From Kineosporia succinea (lineage in GTDB: Bacteria; Actinomycetota; Actinomycetes; Actinomycetales; Kineosporiaceae): 64,000 nucleotides of DNA. The notes under the pieces were generated by a model that was not told where the DNA came from, did not search any database, and saw only the letters and a list, made by a program, of their open reading frames with translations. Both the position numbers and the translations under genes were made by a program. The stretch is taken from the NCBI RefSeq assembly GCF_030811555.1, contig NZ_JAUSQZ010000001.1:434001-498000 (forward strand), written 5' to 3'. Positions 15,175 to 23,570 of the stretch are shown here, piece by piece (positions within the stretch are counted from its first letter, which is position 1; the number at the start of each line of letters is the position of its first letter).

Positions 15175-15581
15175 GGCGCGCCCTCCTTTCTGTGGTCCTA
15201 CCCTCGGCGCCCCGCCCGGAAGGCGGGACTCGACGGTGTTGGCACCATCTTGCCCCCGAACCGTTACGACCGTGTGGCCGACAGTCCGGCGCCCGTTCGA
15301 CTTGACGGACTGTTCTATACCCAGATCGTTCATCGTGCGCGATTCATGAGGACCGGCCGATGTGCGTCGTGGTGGATTTACCGTACCCCGCGGCACCGAC
15401 AACGGTCGCGTAGGAGTCCGGACTGCGCGTGCCGAGACAGCACTTTCGGACCGGTTGGCAGCTGGCGACATGTGAGCATCAACGGTGCGGAGGATGCCGG
15501 TGTTCCGGGGTTGAGGCGACCTGACTCACCTTTGACAACCCCTTGACTCCCGGGCCCTCGCGTGAGGCCTTCAGCTGGGCG
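15175..15581. other. 407-bp region between cinA and clgR without a gene
   Basis: No reading frame here has convincing codon bias and a ribosome site. It probably holds the clgR promoter. On the clgR strand there is GGGTATAGAAC near 15313-15323, which could provide a -10, and TTGTCA near 15532-15537. Neither has a well-spaced partner, so I do not assign a promoter. Confidence 0.5.
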
Positions 15582-16223
15582 TCACCTGATGAGGTCGGCC
15601 AGCAGTTCGAGCACCCGGCCGGTGCTGCCCAGGCGGACCGCCGCACGGTCTCCCGGCAGGTCCAGCCGGAGCACCGCGGCCGTGATCTCGCCGTGACCTA
15701 CGGGGAGGTAAAAGCGCTGATCAGTCGCCGGTTCCGGGACCTTCGGCAGGGCGCCCGCGACGGCCACGAAAACGCGCCCGGCGGGGGCCCCGTCGGCCGG
15801 CCCGGGCCCGGCGACCCCGGTCGTCGCGAGGCCGAAGTCCGCCTTCAGCAGGCGCCGGACCCCGTGAGCCATCTGTGCGGCGACCTCCGGATCGACGGGG
15901 CCGTTCGCCGAGAGCAGATCCGGATCGACGCCCAGAACATCCCTTTTGACGTCCACGGCGTAGGCCACGACGGCCCCGCGCAGCACCGCCGACGCACCCG
16001 CGATCGCCACCAGCGAGGCCGAGACCATGCCGCCCGTGAGCGATTCGGCGACCGCCACGGTGCGCCCCTGTTCGCTCAGGGCTGAAACGATCTGGGCCGC
16101 GCTCTGGTCGACATCCGCAGCTGACTCGTCGACCAGGACGTGGTGCGGGGACGCCTCGAGCTCGCTCACGTCGGCCTTGCCGGGTCGAGGTTCGGGGGCG
16201 TCGTCGGTACGGGTCTCAGGCAC
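15582..16223 (-). CDS. cinA: CinA C-terminal domain protein (NMN amidohydrolase, PncC-like)
   Basis: The enzyme family deamidates nicotinamide mononucleotide in NAD recycling. The conserved opening VAVAESLTGGMVSASLVAIAG, then the AYAVDVKRDVLGVD and GLATTGVAGPGPADG segments, identify the CinA C-terminal (PncC) domain. The N-terminal molybdopterin-binding-like domain of full-length CinA is absent, as in most actinobacteria. The start is uncertain: I use GTG 16223 (VPETRTDD), but GTG 16169 is nearer the domain and equally poor in ribosome site. The first 40 residues are then a low-complexity extension. A gap of about 160 bp separates it from pgsA; two copies of a 14-bp repeat CCAGGCAAGGCACA lie in that gap at 16324 and 16340. 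Confidence 0.9.
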   Translation of the reverse strand: MPETRTDDAPEPRPGKADVSELEASPHHVLVDESAADVDQSAAQIVSALSEQGRTVAVAESLTGGMVSASLVAIAGASAVLRGAVVAYAVDVKRDVLGVDPDLLSANGPVDPEVAAQMAHGVRRLLKADFGLATTGVAGPGPADGAPAGRVFVAVAGALPKVPEPATDQRFYLPVGHGEITAAVLRLDLPGDRAAVRLGSTGRVLELLADLIR

Positions 16224-16384
16224 CCGCACAGACTGCCATCGGTGCGCGTCGAGGGCTTGGGCAGAGAGACCGCCCGCGAGGTGGCGGGAAGCAGCGCCCG
16301 CGCCCGGTCCGGCAAGACGAAGCCCAGGCAAGGCACAGACCAGGCAAGGCACAACCCCGGCCGGTCGCCGGGCGCACCCGGCAC

Positions 16385-16969
16385 CTAGGCCGGGGTCCCG
16401 CCTCTCGCGGTACGGCGCAGGCGCACGGCCTGGAAGACGTAGTCGAGGCCCGTCCCCAGCGTCAGGGCCACGGCCACGGCCATCGCCACGAAGGCCACCG
16501 GCTCCACCACGGAGGGCAGGGGGCAGACCATGAGCATGATCGCGAACGACTGGGCAACGGTCTTCACCTTGCCACCGCGCGAGGCCGCCATCACGCCGTA
16601 GCGGATCATGAAGAAGCGCATGACGGTGATGCCGAGCTCGCGGAAGAGCACCAGCACGGTGACCCACCACCACAGCGCCCCGATGATCGACAGCGAGATC
16701 AGGGCGGCGCCGATCAGGGCCTTGTCGGCGATCGGGTCGGCGATCTTGCCCAGGTCGGTGACCAGGCCGCGACTGCGGGCCAGGTCGCCGTCGATGCGGT
16801 CGGTGATGATCGCGGCGCCGAAGGCCACCGTGGCCGCGATGCGCCAGCTGGTCTCGTGCCCGTCGCCGTGCAGCATCAGGAAGGCGAACAACGGGACCAG
16901 CGCGATGCGCAGCCCCGTCAGCGCGTTCGCGATGTTCCAGTTGCTGGGCGCCGTGGTCGTGGCGCTCAC
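16385..16969 (-). CDS. pgsA: CDP-diacylglycerol-glycerol-3-phosphate 3-phosphatidyltransferase
   Basis: PgsA makes phosphatidylglycerol phosphate from CDP-diacylglycerol at the cytoplasmic membrane. The 194-residue protein has several hydrophobic spans. It carries the CDP-alcohol phosphotransferase signature D-x2-DG-x2-AR-x8-G-x3-D-x3-D as [12 protein letters not shown]...[11 protein letters not shown], with all metal-binding aspartates present. The start is GTG 16969 ([18 protein letters not shown]), overlapping the rimO stop by GTGA. rimO and pgsA are therefore coupled, a widespread actinobacterial arrangement. Other CDP-alcohol transferases (Pgp synthase versus PIP synthase) are possible, but the rimO-pgsA-cinA context favours PgsA. 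Confidence 0.93.
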   Translation of the reverse strand: MSATTTAPSNWNIANALTGLRIALVPLFAFLMLHGDGHETSWRIAATVAFGAAIITDRIDGDLARSRGLVTDLGKIADPIADKALIGAALISLSIIGALWWWVTVLVLFRELGITVMRFFMIRYGVMAASRGGKVKTVAQSFAIMLMVCPLPSVVEPVAFVAMAVAVALTLGTGLDYVFQAVRLRRTARGGTPA

Positions 16970-18489
16970 CCTGCTGAGGTCACCGCGACGGACGGGACAC
17001 CGTCGAGGGCGGAGACGGGTGAGGCGACCAGGTCGACCCCGAGGGACTCGGTGACCACCGCGTCCACCCATTCGCCGGGCGTGGCCGAAACCCCCGGCAG
17101 CAGCACCTGCCCGTCGACCTCGGGGCCCTGGTGACCGGCCCGGCCGACCACGGTGTCCGGATCGTCTTCGTCGACACCCTCGACGAGCACGCGCACGCGC
17201 TCGCCGATCCGCTCCTCGGCCCGCTGCGCCGTGAGCTCCTCGACCAGGCCGGTGATGTGCGAGACCCGGTCGGCGATCTCGTCGGCCGACAGCTTGCCGT
17301 CGAGCCCGGCGGCCTCGGTGCCGTCTTCGTCGGAGTAGCCGAACACGCCGACCACGTCGAGGCGGGCCTCGGTCAGGAAGCCGGCCAGCTCCTCGACGTC
17401 GGCCTCGGTCTCGCCCGGGAACCCGACGATCACGTTGGACCGGACGCCGGCCAGCGGGCTCTTCTGGCGCACGGTGCCGAGCAGGCTCAGGAAGTCGCCG
17501 GTGCTGCCGAAGCGGCGCATCCGCCGCAGCACCGCGTTGGACGAGTGCTGGAACGAGAGGTCGAAGTACGGGGCCACGCCGGGCGTGGTGGCGATCGCGT
17601 CGAGCAGACCGGGACGCAGCTCGGCCGGCTGCAGGTAGGAGACCCGCACCAGGTCGATGCCCTCGACCGCGGTCAGCTCGGGCAGCAGCGTCTCGAGCAG
17701 GCGGATGTCACCCAGGTCCTTGCCGTACGAGGTGGAGTTCTCGCTGACCAGGAACAGCTCCTTGACGCCGCGCTCGGCCAGCCAGCGGGCCTCGGTGAGC
17801 ACGTCGGCCGGGCGGCGCGACAGGAAGGCACCACGGAAGGCCGGGATGGCGCAGAACGCGCAGCGGCGGTCGCAGCCGGAGGCCAGCTTGAGCGGGGCCC
17901 AGGGCCGGCCGTCGAGACGGCGGCGGATCACCCGCGGGCCGCTCACCGGGGCCACGCCGTCGGGCAGGTCGCCGATGATCACCGGGTCGGACGAGGCGCC
18001 GTGACCGGGCACCGAGACCCCGGCGCCGGCACCGGCGCGCGCGGAGGGCGTCAGCGGCAGCAGCGTGCGCCGGTCGACCGGCACGTGCGACTTCGGCTTC
18101 TCACCGTGCAGGATCGCGTCGAGGTGGGTGGAGAGGTCGGCGTAGGAGTCGAACCCGAGCACCGCGTCGGCCTCGGGCAGCGACTCGGCCAGCTGCTCGC
18201 CGTACCGCTCGGCCATGCAGCCGACGGCCACGACGGCCTTGGTGCGGGCCGGGCCGTCTTTCAGCTCGGCCGCCTCCATCAGCACGTCGATGGAGTCTTT
18301 CTTCGCCTGCTCGACGAAGCCGCAGGTGTTGACCACCGCGACGTCGGCGTTCTCGGCGTCGTCGACGAGCTCCCACCCGGCAGCGGCCAGGCGACCGGCC
18401 AATTCTTCCGAATCGACCTCGTTCCTGGTGCATCCCAGGGTGACCAGAGCGACGGAACGGGTGTCGGAACGAGGGGCAACCACGGCCAC
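16966..18489 (-). CDS. rimO: Ribosomal protein S12 methylthiotransferase RimO
   Basis: RimO is a radical-SAM enzyme that adds a methylthio group to an aspartate of ribosomal protein S12. The N-terminal (UPF0004) cluster cysteines are Cys20 (TLGCTRNE), Cys56 (VVNTCGF) and Cys91 (AVGCMAE). The radical-SAM triad CDRRCAFC gives Cys206, Cys210 and Cys213, and a C-terminal TRAM domain follows. The protein has 507 residues, longer than the E. coli enzyme (441). Most of the excess is a 60-residue Gly/Pro-rich insertion (about 130-195) before the triad. The start is GTG 18489, with GTG 18483 also possible. It is coupled to pgsA by a 4-bp overlap. Confidence 0.95.
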   Translation of the reverse strand: MAVVAPRSDTRSVALVTLGCTRNEVDSEELAGRLAAAGWELVDDAENADVAVVNTCGFVEQAKKDSIDVLMEAAELKDGPARTKAVVAVGCMAERYGEQLAESLPEADAVLGFDSYADLSTHLDAILHGEKPKSHVPVDRRTLLPLTPSARAGAGAGVSVPGHGASSDPVIIGDLPDGVAPVSGPRVIRRRLDGRPWAPLKLASGCDRRCAFCAIPAFRGAFLSRRPADVLTEARWLAERGVKELFLVSENSTSYGKDLGDIRLLETLLPELTAVEGIDLVRVSYLQPAELRPGLLDAIATTPGVAPYFDLSFQHSSNAVLRRMRRFGSTGDFLSLLGTVRQKSPLAGVRSNVIVGFPGETEADVEELAGFLTEARLDVVGVFGYSDEDGTEAAGLDGKLSADEIADRVSHITGLVEELTAQRAEERIGERVRVLVEGVDEDDPDTVVGRAGHQGPEVDGQVLLPGVSATPGEWVDAVVTESLGVDLVASPVSALDGVPSVAVTSAG

Positions 18490-18652
18490 AGACTACTGGC
18501 CGTTTCGGTGTGCCGTTTCTGCCCTGGCCCCGAAGGCGCCGGATGTGAGCAGGTTGTGAGTCCCGGAAGCCCCGTTCGGAGGGCGAACCGCAGCGGTCCC
18601 GACCCCCGACGGCAGGCGACCCGGCCGCGTTCGGCGACCGGGTCGTCCACCA

Positions 18653-18721
18653 TCGGACCGCCCTGGGGACAGCAGTCGGACCGCCCTGGGGACAGCAGTC
18701 GGACCGCCCCGGGGACAGCAG
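18653..18721. repeat. Three tandem 23-bp repeats between a NYN gene and rimO
   Basis: TCGGACCGCCCTGGGGACAG-CAG occurs three times in direct succession (18653-18675, 18676-18698, 18699-18721), with one substitution in the third copy. The array ends 7 bp before the stop of the NYN gene and is part of the 238 bp upstream of rimO. There is no reading frame of note. It may be a transcription-processing element or a neutral minisatellite. Confidence 0.95.
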
Positions 18722-18727
18722 CTGAGC

Positions 18728-19402
18728 TCAGGCGCCGGTGTTCGCGCCGGCGTTCTCGTTGAGCAGCGAGCGCATCGAGCGCGTCGGCTGCAGCCACGCA
18801 CCACCGGCGGGCAGGTTGTCGAGACGCACGCGCGGCAGCGGCGTGGTGAAGGCCCCGGGCACGTCCTCGAGGTCGACGAACCGGATCACCTCGGACTCCT
18901 GCGCGTAGCCCGCCACCTCGACGAACGACAGCACGGTGACGTCGACGCCCTCGCGCGCCAGCTCCTCGAGCGGCTCGTTGAAGTTACGCCCGTCACCGCT
19001 GGCCACCACCAGACGCCGCAGCGTGTGGGTGCGGTGCCGTTCGGCGATGTGGGCCAGCATGTCGGCGTCCACGTCGTCGAGCGGGCCCAGCTTGGGCCGG
19101 GCGAACACCGCGTAACCGAACGACCGGATGGCCTCCACCCAGCCCCGCATGGTGGCGGCGCCACCGGGCGGCACGTTCGCGAACACCGCGCCCTCGACCT
19201 CCCGCTCGCCCGCCTGGGCCAGCAGCCACTTGGCGACCGCGTCGAACCGCGGCCGGGACTGGGCCGAGGGACGGCCGCCGATCACGTTCGAGAGCGTCAT
19301 GTCGATGTTGGGCGCGTCCCAGACCAGCAGGTCCAGCTCGGTACCGGTCACATCGTCCGCAGAAAGGGGGGCGGCTTCCTCGCCCATTTCGTCAATCATC
19401 AT
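18728..19402 (-). CDS. NYN (LabA/PIN-like) domain protein
   Basis: NYN domains are PIN-related nuclease folds thought to act on RNA. This 224-residue protein has DLLVWDAPNIDMTLSNVIGG at about 24-43, supplying the first acidic residue, and VVASGDGRNFNEPLEELAR near 136-154, with the second conserved Asp in the SGDxxF position. Length and layout match the actinobacterial NYN family encoded next to ftsK. The start is ATG 19402, within the last codons of ftsK (11-bp overlap), so it is translationally coupled to the DNA translocase gene. Substrate unknown. Confidence 0.87.
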   Translation of the reverse strand: MMIDEMGEEAAPLSADDVTGTELDLLVWDAPNIDMTLSNVIGGRPSAQSRPRFDAVAKWLLAQAGEREVEGAVFANVPPGGAATMRGWVEAIRSFGYAVFARPKLGPLDDVDADMLAHIAERHRTHTLRRLVVASGDGRNFNEPLEELAREGVDVTVLSFVEVAGYAQESEVIRFVDLEDVPGAFTTPLPRVRLDNLPAGGAWLQPTRSMRSLLNENAGANTGA

Positions 19403-22067
19403 CCATACCTGGTTCCCATAGATCTTCTACCCGCCCGGCATCGTCATCCGGCGGGGTCTCCCCCCGAATGAGAGCCAGCGTGCCAGGAAGATCGTCCGGT
19501 TTCACCATGACGTCACGGGCCTTGCTGCCCTCACTCGGTCCCACCACGCCACGGGACTCCAGCAGGTCCATCAGGCGACCGGCCTTCGCGAACCCGACCC
19601 GCAGCTTGCGCTGCAGCATCGAGGTCGACCCGAACTGCGAGGTGACGATCAGTTCGGCAGCCGCGAGCAGCAACTCAAGATCGTCACCGATGTCCTCGTC
19701 GATCTCCTTGCGCACCACCTGCGCGGCGACGTCCTCACGGTAGACCGGCTGGAGCTGCGTCTTGACATGCTCGACGACCCGCTCCACCTCGCTCTCGCTG
19801 ACCCAGGCGCCCTGCACGCGCATGGGCTTGGAGGCACCCATCGGCAGGAACAGCGCGTCACCCTGGCCGATCAGCTTCTCCGCGCCGGGCTGGTCGAGCA
19901 CCACCCGGGAGTCGGTGACCGAGCTGGTGGCGAACGCCATCCGCGACGGCACGTTGGCCTTGATCAGGCCGGTGACGACGTCGACCGACGGACGCTGGGT
20001 GGCCAGCACCAGGTGGATGCCGGCGGCGCGGGCGAGCTGGGTGATGCGGACGATCGCGTCCTCCACGTCCCGGGGGGCCACCATCATCAGGTCGGCGAGC
20101 TCGTCGACCACGACCAGGAGGTACGGGTACGGCGTGAGCTGCCGGTCGCTGCCCGGGGGCAGCACCACGGAGCCGTTGCGGATGGCCTTGTTGAAGTCGT
20201 CGACGTGCTTGAACCCGAACGCCGACAGGTCGTCGTACCGGGTGTCCATCTCCTTCACCACCCACTGGAGGGCCTCGGAGGCCTTCTTCGGGTTGGTGAT
20301 GATCGGCGTGATCAGGTGCGGGATGCCCTCGTAGGCGGTCAGTTCCACGCGCTTGGGGTCAACCAGCACCATGCGCACCTCGTCGGGCGTGGAGCGCATC
20401 AGCAGCGACGTGATCATCGAGTTCACGAACGACGACTTACCCGCACCGGTGGCCCCGGCCACCAGCATGTGCGGCATCTTGGCCAGGTTCGCGATGACGT
20501 AGCCGCCCTCGACGTCCTTGCCCACGCCCATCACCATCGGGTGCTCGGAGCGGCGCGCGGTCTGGCTGCGCAGCACGTCGCCGAGCGAGACGGTCTCGCG
20601 GTCGGTGTTCGGGATCTCGATGCCGATCGCCGACTTGCCCGGGATCGGCGACAGGATGCGCACGTCGGCGCTGGCCACCGCGTAGGAGATGTTCTTGCTC
20701 AGCGCGGTGACCTTCTCGACCTTCACCGCCTGGCCGACCTCGACCTCGTAGCGGGTCACCGTCGGGCCCCGGCTGAAGCCGGTGACCTGCGCGTCGATGC
20801 CGAAGTCCTCGAACACCCGGGTGAGCGACTCGACCACCTTGTCGTTGGCCTCGCTGCGCTCCTTGGGCGGCGGGCCGGCGGCCAGGATGTCGGAGGGCGG
20901 CAGGTGGTAGGTCACGTCACCGGCGAGCAGCAGCTGCTCGACGCGCTCGGGCAGCTGGGTGGTCTCCGGGGCCTCGGGAGCCTTCGACGGGACCGGCTGG
21001 AGCTTGGCCGAGGGGGCGGGCGGCGGGGGCGGCGGAAGGTCGGGCTTCGGCTTCGGAGCGGCGCGGCCGGCGTCCATCAGCTCGGACAACCCGATCTCAC
21101 CGGCCTCGCGCTCGCGGTCGGCCTCCTCGGCCGCGTCGAGGTCGAAGACCTTCTGCTTCTTGCGGGGCCTCGTCGGGATCGGCGCGGTGTCGCCGTCCTC
21201 CGGCTTCACGATCGCCTGGGCGTAGGCCTCGTCACCGTGCAGCGGGCCGTCGTCGTCGGAGTGCCCGCGGCGGCGACGGGTGAGGTAGCGCACGTCGTCG
21301 TCGGTGCCCATGCCGGTGAGCGAGTCGTGCAGGTACCGCAGGCGCTCGGGGATGGCGTAGACCGGGGTGGCGGTGACGACCAGGACGCCGAAGAAGGCCA
21401 GCAGCAACAGGATCGGCACGGCACCCCACAGGCTCACGCCGGCGTTCAGCGGGGCGGCGCTCAGGTAGCCGATCATGCCGCCCGCCGCGCGCATCTCGCG
21501 GGCGCCGTCGGAGGGGCCGGGGATGCCGGCGGCCAGGTGGGTCAGGCCGGTGGCGGAGACGCAGACCGCGGTGGTGCCGATGACGATCCGGTTGACCGAG
21601 GCGACCTCCTCGGGACGCCGCATCACCATCGTGCCCCAGACGAACAGCAGCAGGGGCAGCACCAGACCGACCTTGCCGACCGTGCCCGCGACGACCGCGT
21701 GCACGCCGACGCCGACCGCGCCCGGCAGCCCCCACCACTCACGGGCCGCCACCACGATCGCGGCGGCGATGAGGATGAAGCCGAGGCCGTCGCGGCGGTG
21801 GTCGGGGTCGAGGTCGCGGGCTCCCTGGCCGACCAGCCGCGCTCCCCCGCCGAGCAGGTGGGCGACGCCCATGTAGAGGGCCGCGAGCATGCGGAAGGGC
21901 AGGGCGGGACGGGACGGCGCGCTGCGGCGGGCGGGGGGTTTCGCGGCTGCCTTCTTGGCCGGCGCGCGGCCCTTGGACGCACTGGTGCTGCGGGAGCGGC
22001 CGGCCGCACTTCGGGAGGCAGCCGAGCGTGAAGATCTGCCGCCAGATGTGGACGTACGGGTCGCCAT
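19392..22067 (-). CDS. ftsK: DNA translocase FtsK/SpoIIIE
   Basis: FtsK pumps chromosomal DNA through the closing septum and brings dif sites together. The 891-residue protein has a basic Ser/Ala/Lys-rich N-terminus (1-58), about four membrane spans between 60 and 250, and an acidic, Pro-rich linker (about 265-385). The motor follows, with Walker A VAGATGAGKSS near 535-545, Walker B LLVVVDELADLMM, and the QRPSVDVVTGLIKANVPSR motif. A C-terminal gamma domain (FGSTSMLQRKLRVGFAKAGR) recognises the orienting sequence. The start is ATG 22067. The gene overlaps the NYN gene downstream and is divergent from the SGNH hydrolase gene. Confidence 0.97.
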   Translation of the reverse strand: MATRTSTSGGRSSRSAASRSAAGRSRSTSASKGRAPAKKAAAKPPARRSAPSRPALPFRMLAALYMGVAHLLGGGARLVGQGARDLDPDHRRDGLGFILIAAAIVVAAREWWGLPGAVGVGVHAVVAGTVGKVGLVLPLLLFVWGTMVMRRPEEVASVNRIVIGTTAVCVSATGLTHLAAGIPGPSDGAREMRAAGGMIGYLSAAPLNAGVSLWGAVPILLLLAFFGVLVVTATPVYAIPERLRYLHDSLTGMGTDDDVRYLTRRRRGHSDDDGPLHGDEAYAQAIVKPEDGDTAPIPTRPRKKQKVFDLDAAEEADREREAGEIGLSELMDAGRAAPKPKPDLPPPPPPAPSAKLQPVPSKAPEAPETTQLPERVEQLLLAGDVTYHLPPSDILAAGPPPKERSEANDKVVESLTRVFEDFGIDAQVTGFSRGPTVTRYEVEVGQAVKVEKVTALSKNISYAVASADVRILSPIPGKSAIGIEIPNTDRETVSLGDVLRSQTARRSEHPMVMGVGKDVEGGYVIANLAKMPHMLVAGATGAGKSSFVNSMITSLLMRSTPDEVRMVLVDPKRVELTAYEGIPHLITPIITNPKKASEALQWVVKEMDTRYDDLSAFGFKHVDDFNKAIRNGSVVLPPGSDRQLTPYPYLLVVVDELADLMMVAPRDVEDAIVRITQLARAAGIHLVLATQRPSVDVVTGLIKANVPSRMAFATSSVTDSRVVLDQPGAEKLIGQGDALFLPMGASKPMRVQGAWVSESEVERVVEHVKTQLQPVYREDVAAQVVRKEIDEDIGDDLELLLAAAELIVTSQFGSTSMLQRKLRVGFAKAGRLMDLLESRGVVGPSEGSKARDVMVKPDDLPGTLALIRGETPPDDDAGRVEDLWEPGMDDD

Positions 22068-22252
22068 GGTGGCGAGGCTACGCGATAGCCACGCCTGATC
22101 ACGGGTGCAACGCCGAGCGTCACGGGGCCGGGGTGAACGCCTGTTCCGTACTCAACTCTTTACCCCCTCGAGACTGACACACCGAAGGGGCGATTACGGG
22201 TGCACGCACCGGGCACCCTACATTCAGGGGCGTGCCGGCCCAGGAACTACGG

Positions 22253-23512
22253 GTGGACGCCGAGCCGGAAACCGGTGCGGCCCGCCCCTTGCATCATCAT
22301 CCCTACACCCGACCGGCCCTGTTCGTGGTCGTGCTGGTCGCCGTGGCCGTGATCGCCGCGGTGGTCGGGATCCGGCGGCTCGAACCCGACCCGGTGCCCG
22401 CGTGGCCCGCCCAGGCCGGGCAGACCGGCTCGTCCACCTGCACCGATCCCTCGCGCAGCCAGCAGTGGCGGGTCTCGTGGACCGTGACCCCGCAGATCGG
22501 CGTGGTGCCGACCGCGATGGCCGCGCGCACGCTGCCCGACGGCGCCTGGACCGACCGCGGCGGCGACCGCTGGCAGCTGCGCTGGAACCAGGCCCCGGCC
22601 GAGGCCGCGGGCACCGACTTCGCCTGGGACCACTCGCTGACCGCGCCGATGTCGGGGCTGTCCGGGGTGGCCGTCTCGGCCGCGATGTCACCGCGGTACG
22701 TCACGCCGGACGGCGCCTGCACGGTCTACGCGGCCGCGTTCGGGCCGGGAGCCGTGGGCAAGGGCTCGGTCGCGGTGGTCGGCGACAGCCTGACCGCCCA
22801 GCTGATCGTGCCCGCCGTGGGGCAGGACGGCGGTGTGGCCGACGAGAACGTCCCGCCCGTCACCTCGAGCCTGTACCCGACGGCCGCGGCCGTCGGGAGC
22901 ACCCCGTCCGCCGTCCCGACCACCTCGGTCCCCGAGCTGGGGCCGCTGGCCGCCTCTCTGACCGCGCTCGGGATGCGTCCGCAGGTGGACGGTCAGGGCG
23001 GGCGCCGCTGGGTGACCGACCCCGACGCGACCGAACCGATCGACCAGGCCAACTGGACGATGCTCGACGAGCTGCGCGGGCTGCGCGAGGCGGGCTCCGT
23101 GGTGGTGGCGCTGGGCACGAACGACGCCAGCTGGGCCAGCCAGGCCCGCACCGACGCGCAGTTCGAGGAACGGCTTAGCTGGACCCTGTCGAACCTGCAG
23201 AGCATGCTCGACGAGATGGCGGTGAGCGGGCACTGCACGGTGGTCATGAGCATGGCCAGCCAGGGCAAGAAGGGCACCGGCACCCAGCGCGGCGACCGGT
23301 TCGAGCTGGCCGCGGCGCGGATCAACGCGGTGCTGCGGGCCAATGCCGACAGCCAGGGCCGGCTCGCGTTCTACGACTGGGGCGCCCAGGGTGACCAGCA
23401 CGCGTTCGGTACGGCGGACGCGTGGTTCGGCAAGGACACGATCCACCTGTCCCCCGCCGGGGTGCCGGCCTACGTGACGGCGATGACCGAGGCCGCGCGG
23501 CTCGGCTGCTGA
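22253..23512 (+). CDS. Membrane-anchored SGNH/GDSL hydrolase
   Basis: A single hydrophobic segment (about residues 22-40) anchors the protein, leaving an exported domain with three scattered Cys. SGNH blocks are visible: block I AVVGDSLTAQ (catalytic Ser), block III VVALGTNDAS (Asn), and block V DTIHLSPAG (Asp and His). This is a full catalytic set for an esterase/acetylhydrolase acting outside the membrane, perhaps on cell-wall glycans or lipids. I choose GTG 22253 because AGGA lies seven bases upstream; GTG 22232, seven codons earlier, has a G-rich run directly abutting it and poor spacing. The 419-residue protein converges on rnj across a strong terminator. Confidence 0.88.
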   Translation: MDAEPETGAARPLHHHPYTRPALFVVVLVAVAVIAAVVGIRRLEPDPVPAWPAQAGQTGSSTCTDPSRSQQWRVSWTVTPQIGVVPTAMAARTLPDGAWTDRGGDRWQLRWNQAPAEAAGTDFAWDHSLTAPMSGLSGVAVSAAMSPRYVTPDGACTVYAAAFGPGAVGKGSVAVVGDSLTAQLIVPAVGQDGGVADENVPPVTSSLYPTAAAVGSTPSAVPTTSVPELGPLAASLTALGMRPQVDGQGGRRWVTDPDATEPIDQANWTMLDELRGLREAGSVVVALGTNDASWASQARTDAQFEERLSWTLSNLQSMLDEMAVSGHCTVVMSMASQGKKGTGTQRGDRFELAAARINAVLRANADSQGRLAFYDWGAQGDQHAFGTADAWFGKDTIHLSPAGVPAYVTAMTEAARLGC

Positions 23513-23524
23513 CCGCGGGACACG

Positions 23525-23560
23525 AAGAAGGGGGCGCCCACCACGGGCGCCCCCTTCTTT
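23525..23560. terminator. Bidirectional intrinsic terminator between SGNH hydrolase and rnj
   Basis: AAGAAGGGGGCGCCC (23525-23539) pairs perfectly with GGGCGCCCCCTTCTT (23545-23559) around the loop ACCAC. The stem is 15 bp, with T/A-rich edges that serve as short U tracts in both directions. It sits 12 bp from each convergent stop codon. Confidence 0.95.
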
Positions 23561-23570
23561 CCGTGCGGCC

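Noticed and set aside
19767-22031. A 754-codon open frame antisense to ftsK
   Set aside because: His/Arg/Asp-rich shadow translation; ftsK on the other strand has complete family motifs.
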